A DNA stretch of 46,268 nt from an uncultured Allobosea sp. (GTDB lineage: Bacteria; Pseudomonadota; Alphaproteobacteria; Rhizobiales; Beijerinckiaceae): positions 1 to 46,268 of the forward strand of contig NZ_CAMFJF010000031.1 in assembly GCF_945956895.1 (NCBI RefSeq), in the 5' to 3' direction. A program made the position numbers and the translations under genes. Below are positions 43,495 through 46,268 of this stretch, in pieces; position 1 is the stretch's first letter, and every line of letters begins with the position of its first letter. The notes below the pieces were generated by a model that did no database searches, was not told where the DNA came from, and saw nothing but the letters and a program-made list of their open reading frames with translations.

Positions 43495-44150
43495 CGTGCA
43501 TTGCCTCCCTCGCGCACGTCCCTGAACAGGCGCCGCTCCGCAAAACCCAGCAGGATTTCGACGCCCATTGCGAGGACGGCGATCGGAATCGCTCCCGCGA
43601 GGAGGCGCTGCTGGTCCATGACCGCGATCCCGGCCGTGATGAAGTCTCCGAGGCCGCCGCCGCCGATGAAGGAGGCCAGCGTCGCCCCCGATATCACCTG
43701 GATGGCGGCCGTCCGCATGCCCGCGAAGATCGCCGGGGCGGCCAGCGGAATCTGGACCTTGCGCAGGATCTGGCCGCGCGTCATGCCCATGCCCGCAGCC
43801 GCATCGACGAGATCGGCGTCGACTTCCCGCAGGCCGACATAGGTGTTGAGCAGGATCGGCGGCAGAGCCAGCACCACCAGCGCGACGACGGACGGCACGA
43901 GGCCGATGCCGAGCAGCGGCAGGGCAGCGGCGAGGATCGCGAGGCTCGGGATGGTGCGGAGCGTGTTGACGATGTTGATGACGAGCGCGGCCAGCCGCTC
44001 ACGCCCCAGAACGGAGATGGCAAGCGGAATGCCGATCACCAGCGCGAGACCGAGCGACCAGACGCTCATCTCCGCATGCTGGATCAAGGCGGTCCGCATC
44101 AAGTCCCAATGGGCGGCGACCCAGGCGAAGGTTCCGGCGATCAGCGACAT
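43491..44150 (-). CDS. Quaternary-amine ABC transporter permease (OpuCB-like), second
   Basis: A 219-residue permease with five to six membrane helices. It shows NTLRTIPSLAILAAALPLLG, PPILLNTYVGLREVD and the EAA-like loop VDAAAGMGMTRGQILRKVQI, all typical of ProW/OpuCB. ISGATLASFIGGGGLGDFI is the usual family end region. The ATG at 44150 follows the previous stop by one base; an in-frame ATG at 44168 would overlap that gene. It forms a heterodimer with the other permease. Confidence 0.9.
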   Translation of the reverse strand: MSLIAGTFAWVAAHWDLMRTALIQHAEMSVWSLGLALVIGIPLAISVLGRERLAALVINIVNTLRTIPSLAILAAALPLLGIGLVPSVVALVVLALPPILLNTYVGLREVDADLVDAAAGMGMTRGQILRKVQIPLAAPAIFAGMRTAAIQVISGATLASFIGGGGLGDFITAGIAVMDQQRLLAGAIPIAVLAMGVEILLGFAERRLFRDVREGGNAR

Positions 44151-44151
44151 C

Positions 44152-44778
44152 TCAGGCCACCCGTCCAAGACGCAGGCGCCGCTCGAGGCGCGTCAGGGCA
44201 AAATCGGCACTGACCGCCATGGCGGAAGCGAGCAGGCCGCCGGTGAGGATCTTCTCGGGATAGCGCTGGTCGATGCCGGCGAAGATGATCGTGCCGAGCC
44301 CGCCGGCATTGATATAGGCTGCGACCGTCGCGATGCCGATGACGGTGATGGTGGCGATGCGGACACCGGAGACGATGAGCGGCGTTGCCAGCGGCAACTC
44401 GATCCGCAGCAGGCGCCGCCAGGGATCGTAGCCCATGCCCGTCGCCGCATCGAGCACCTCGGGCGGCACCGACCTGATGCCGAGCGCCACGTTGCGAACG
44501 AGGGCCAGCAGGCAATAGGAGACGAGCCCGACGATCGCCGGCTTGAAGCCGAGCCCGAGGAAGGGGATGAGCAACGCGAACAGCGCCAGGCTCGGAATCA
44601 CGAAGATGGCGCCGGTCAGAAAGACCACGACGGCATAGACCGCGGGCCGGCGCGCGCTGTAGACGCCCAGAACCAGCGATATGGCCAGCGCGATCGCAAC
44701 CGAGACGACGACGAGCGTCACATGCTCCCACAGCGCCTGGGCGATATCGGGCAGATGTGTCGGAACCCAGCGCAGCAT
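44152..44778 (-). CDS. Quaternary-amine ABC transporter permease (OpuCD-like), first
   Basis: A 208-residue permease of the ProW/OpuC group: FVIPSLALFALLIPFLGLGF, the loop LDAATGMGYDPWRRLLRIEL, and GIATVAAYINAGGLGTIIFA. Its ATG overlaps the lyase stop by one base (TGATG), which ties transport of the substrate to the lyase. No OpuAC-type receptor gene is present in the visible operon. Confidence 0.9.
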   Translation of the reverse strand: MLRWVPTHLPDIAQALWEHVTLVVVSVAIALAISLVLGVYSARRPAVYAVVVFLTGAIFVIPSLALFALLIPFLGLGFKPAIVGLVSYCLLALVRNVALGIRSVPPEVLDAATGMGYDPWRRLLRIELPLATPLIVSGVRIATITVIGIATVAAYINAGGLGTIIFAGIDQRYPEKILTGGLLASAMAVSADFALTRLERRLRLGRVA

Positions 44779-46268
44779 CACTTCGCCTCCTCGCGGATCC
44801 CGCCGAAGACATCGAACGCACCGGCCGCGATCATCGCGTCCAGCGTTTCGATATCGGGTGTCGCGGGCCTGTCCTCGGTCAGCATGGCGACAGCGCTCCG
44901 CACGGCAGCCCGGACGCCGGCCGTGCCCCGGCCGAGCGCGATGCCATCCCGCAGGTCGACGGCCTGGGCCGCGACCATCAGCTCCACGGCGATCAGCAGC
45001 CGCAACCGGGCGACGATGTCGGCGGTCTTCTCGACCACGGCCGTCGCCATCGTGGCGTAGTCCTCGACGCGGTCGGCGACGGGCAGGACGAAGACGGGCA
45101 TCGGATTGGCCTTGTGCTGGATCTCCGCGACCAGCGCCGCGACCGTCTTCTGCACCGTGGCATAGCCGTTGCGGCCGTTCTGGATCGGGCTGAGAAAGCG
45201 CGGCAGCTCGCTGGAGGCCGGCGACATCAGCTTCATGATCCGCTCGCCGACCATGGCCGCGACCCGGGCGAGGGCAAGGCCAAGCATCTCGAAGGCGAGG
45301 GTCAGATGGGTGGTGTCGAAATTGGCGTTGGGCAGGGAATACCCCTCCGCGAAGATCGCCGGGTTGTCGTCGCTGCTGTTGATCTCCGCATCGACGATCT
45401 CGCCGGCTGAATCCAGCGCTGCGACCGCCGCCCCCATGACCGGGGCTATGCAGCGGAAGCTCAATGGATCCTGCAGGCGGCGGGCCATGCCGGGCTGGAC
45501 GAGGGCGCCGTGCTCGAACAGGGCGCGCATCGCCGCCGCAACCGCCTCCTGTCCTGGCAGGGGCCGCAGCGCCAGCGCTGCTTCCGACAGCGGATTCAGC
45601 GAGCAGCGATAGGCTTCGAAGGAGAGGGCGCCGGCCGCGACGGCGGCTGAGAGCACCCGCCGTGCATCGGCGACGCAGAGCACCGCAAGACCGACCGAAG
45701 CGGCATTGGAAGACACCAGCGCGAGGCCGTCCTTGCCGACGAGATGGAACGGGGACAGACCGGCACGCTCCAGCGCGACGGCCCCCGGCACGGTCTCGCC
45801 TGCCACAGTCGCGAAACCCTGCCCGGTGAGGACGGCTGCGATCGCGGCCAGCGGCGCGAGGTCGCCTTCCCCGATCGAGCCTGTCATCGGCACGACCGGC
45901 TGCACGTCGCGCTCGACCAGCCTGACAAGGCCGCGCGCTGTCGCGAGGCTCGCGCCGGAACAGCCCCGGGCGAGCCGGGCAGCCCGTGTCGTCATGATGG
46001 CGCGCAACTCCCGGCGCGAACCGGCCCGGCCGACGCCGACGCAACGCGCCAGCGGCACGCGCATCTGCACGTCGTCATCCGCCCGCAACGCCGTGTCGAC
46101 GGCGGCGCCCAGTCCGGTCGTAACGCCGTAGATGCGTTCGCCCGCGGCGCTGAGCATGGCAAGCGCGCTCGCCGAGGCCTCGATACGGGCCTCAGCCGCT
46201 TCGGAGAAGGCGATGGCGTGCTGACCATCGGCGACACCGGCGATATCGCCGATGGTCAGGCGGGCTGT
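44778..46268 (-). CDS. HAL/PAL-fold lyase lacking the MIO triad (5' end outside window)
   Basis: At least 496 codons of an aromatic amino acid lyase-fold protein; the first 10-20 residues lie beyond the edge. Family landmarks are ERIYGVTTGLG (YGINTGFG in HAL), LQDPLSFRCIAPVMGAAVAA, EINSSDDNPAIF and NGRNGYATVQ. Canonical members read GSVGASGDLAPL, with ASG forming the MIO electrophile. Here the segment reads GSIGEGDLAPL (45864-45872 codes GEG), so the Ala-Ser pair is replaced by one Glu and MIO cannot form. Ergothionase, which eliminates trimethylamine from ergothioneine, is a known MIO-less relative. Co-transcription with an OpuC-type transporter supports a betaine substrate. Histidase activity is unlikely. 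Confidence 0.85.
   Translation of the reverse strand, partial: TARLTIGDIAGVADGQHAIAFSEAAEARIEASASALAMLSAAGERIYGVTTGLGAAVDTALRADDDVQMRVPLARCVGVGRAGSRRELRAIMTTRAARLARGCSGASLATARGLVRLVERDVQPVVPMTGSIGEGDLAPLAAIAAVLTGQGFATVAGETVPGAVALERAGLSPFHLVGKDGLALVSSNAASVGLAVLCVADARRVLSAAVAAGALSFEAYRCSLNPLSEAALALRPLPGQEAVAAAMRALFEHGALVQPGMARRLQDPLSFRCIAPVMGAAVAALDSAGEIVDAEINSSDDNPAIFAEGYSLPNANFDTTHLTLAFEMLGLALARVAAMVGERIMKLMSPASSELPRFLSPIQNGRNGYATVQKTVAALVAEIQHKANPMPVFVLPVADRVEDYATMATAVVEKTADIVARLRLLIAVELMVAAQAVDLRDGIALGRGTAGVRAAVRSAVAMLTEDRPATPDIETLDAMIAAGAFDVFGGIREEAK

Noticed and set aside
44152..46044. Apparent fusion of the lyase region with the OpuC permease in one long frame
   Set aside because: The upstream part of that frame is out of register with the lyase; the permease has its own ATG at 44778 overlapping the lyase stop.
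44778..46268. Annotation of the right-end gene as histidine ammonia-lyase (hutH)
   Set aside because: The Ala-Ser-Gly triad needed to form MIO is absent (GSIGEGDL), and the neighbours are a betaine-type transporter rather than hut genes.
1..46268. CRISPR arrays, tRNA or rRNA genes, intact insertion sequences
   Set aside because: No regularly spaced repeats with unique spacers, no tRNA-like cloverleaf and no full-length transposase with terminal repeats were seen by eye.

Overview
The window looks like a chromosomal segment of a high-GC alphaproteobacterium of the order Hyphomicrobiales, probably Bosea or a close relative. This is an inference from base composition, dense operons with 1-4 bp overlaps, the gene content and one rhizobial-type palindromic intergenic element. 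No rRNA, tRNA or CRISPR array was seen. Two genes run off the window ends: a flavoprotein on the left and a lyase on the right.

Left part (1-14,650). A flavoprotein and an ATP-grasp ligase form a two-gene unit of unknown product. Next comes an exported caspase-fold protein whose catalytic Cys is replaced by Gly and whose C-terminal half is Pro- and Gln-rich. Positions 5,028-12,774 hold a compact catabolic locus: a GntR regulator, an alpha/beta hydrolase, a Tat-type sugar-binding protein, two sugar permeases, a sugar epimerase-like protein and a Gfo/Idh/MocA oxidoreductase, all on the minus strand. An enolase-superfamily acid-sugar dehydratase-like gene is divergent from them. The locus has no transport ATPase, and its substrate is probably an uncommon sugar, sugar acid or ester. 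VanZ-like and small hypothetical genes follow.

Middle (14,652-23,600). This holds a Kup potassium transporter, a MocR-type regulator divergent from a GNAT acetyltransferase, an EamA exporter, and an orphan family-5 solute-binding protein coupled to an MlrC-like (M81) metallopeptidase. A broken piece of a YtcJ-like amidohydrolase ends the region.

Right part (23,598-40,692): a creatine/sarcosine catabolic island. A GbdR/SouR-like AraC regulator is divergent from soxB-soxD-soxA-soxG-glyA-sdaA-purU. Together these convert sarcosine to glycine, serine and pyruvate and handle the C1 unit released. Beyond an IS5-like remnant lie a PotABCD-type ABC transporter, a LysR regulator and a creatinase that closely resembles characterised creatine amidinohydrolases. 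The parts form a route of creatine uptake, cleavage to sarcosine plus urea, then sarcosine to glycine, serine and pyruvate.

Right end (41,032-46,268). Decayed IS3 and IS110 transposases separate the creatinase from a five-gene minus-strand operon. It encodes a HAL/PAL-fold lyase, two OpuC-type permeases, an OpuCA-type ATPase and a PhnD-like binding protein with no signal peptide. The lyase lacks the Ala-Ser-Gly triad that forms the MIO cofactor. A MIO-less lyase next to a quaternary-amine transporter suggests elimination of trimethylamine from a betaine such as ergothioneine. This is the most interesting candidate system in the window.
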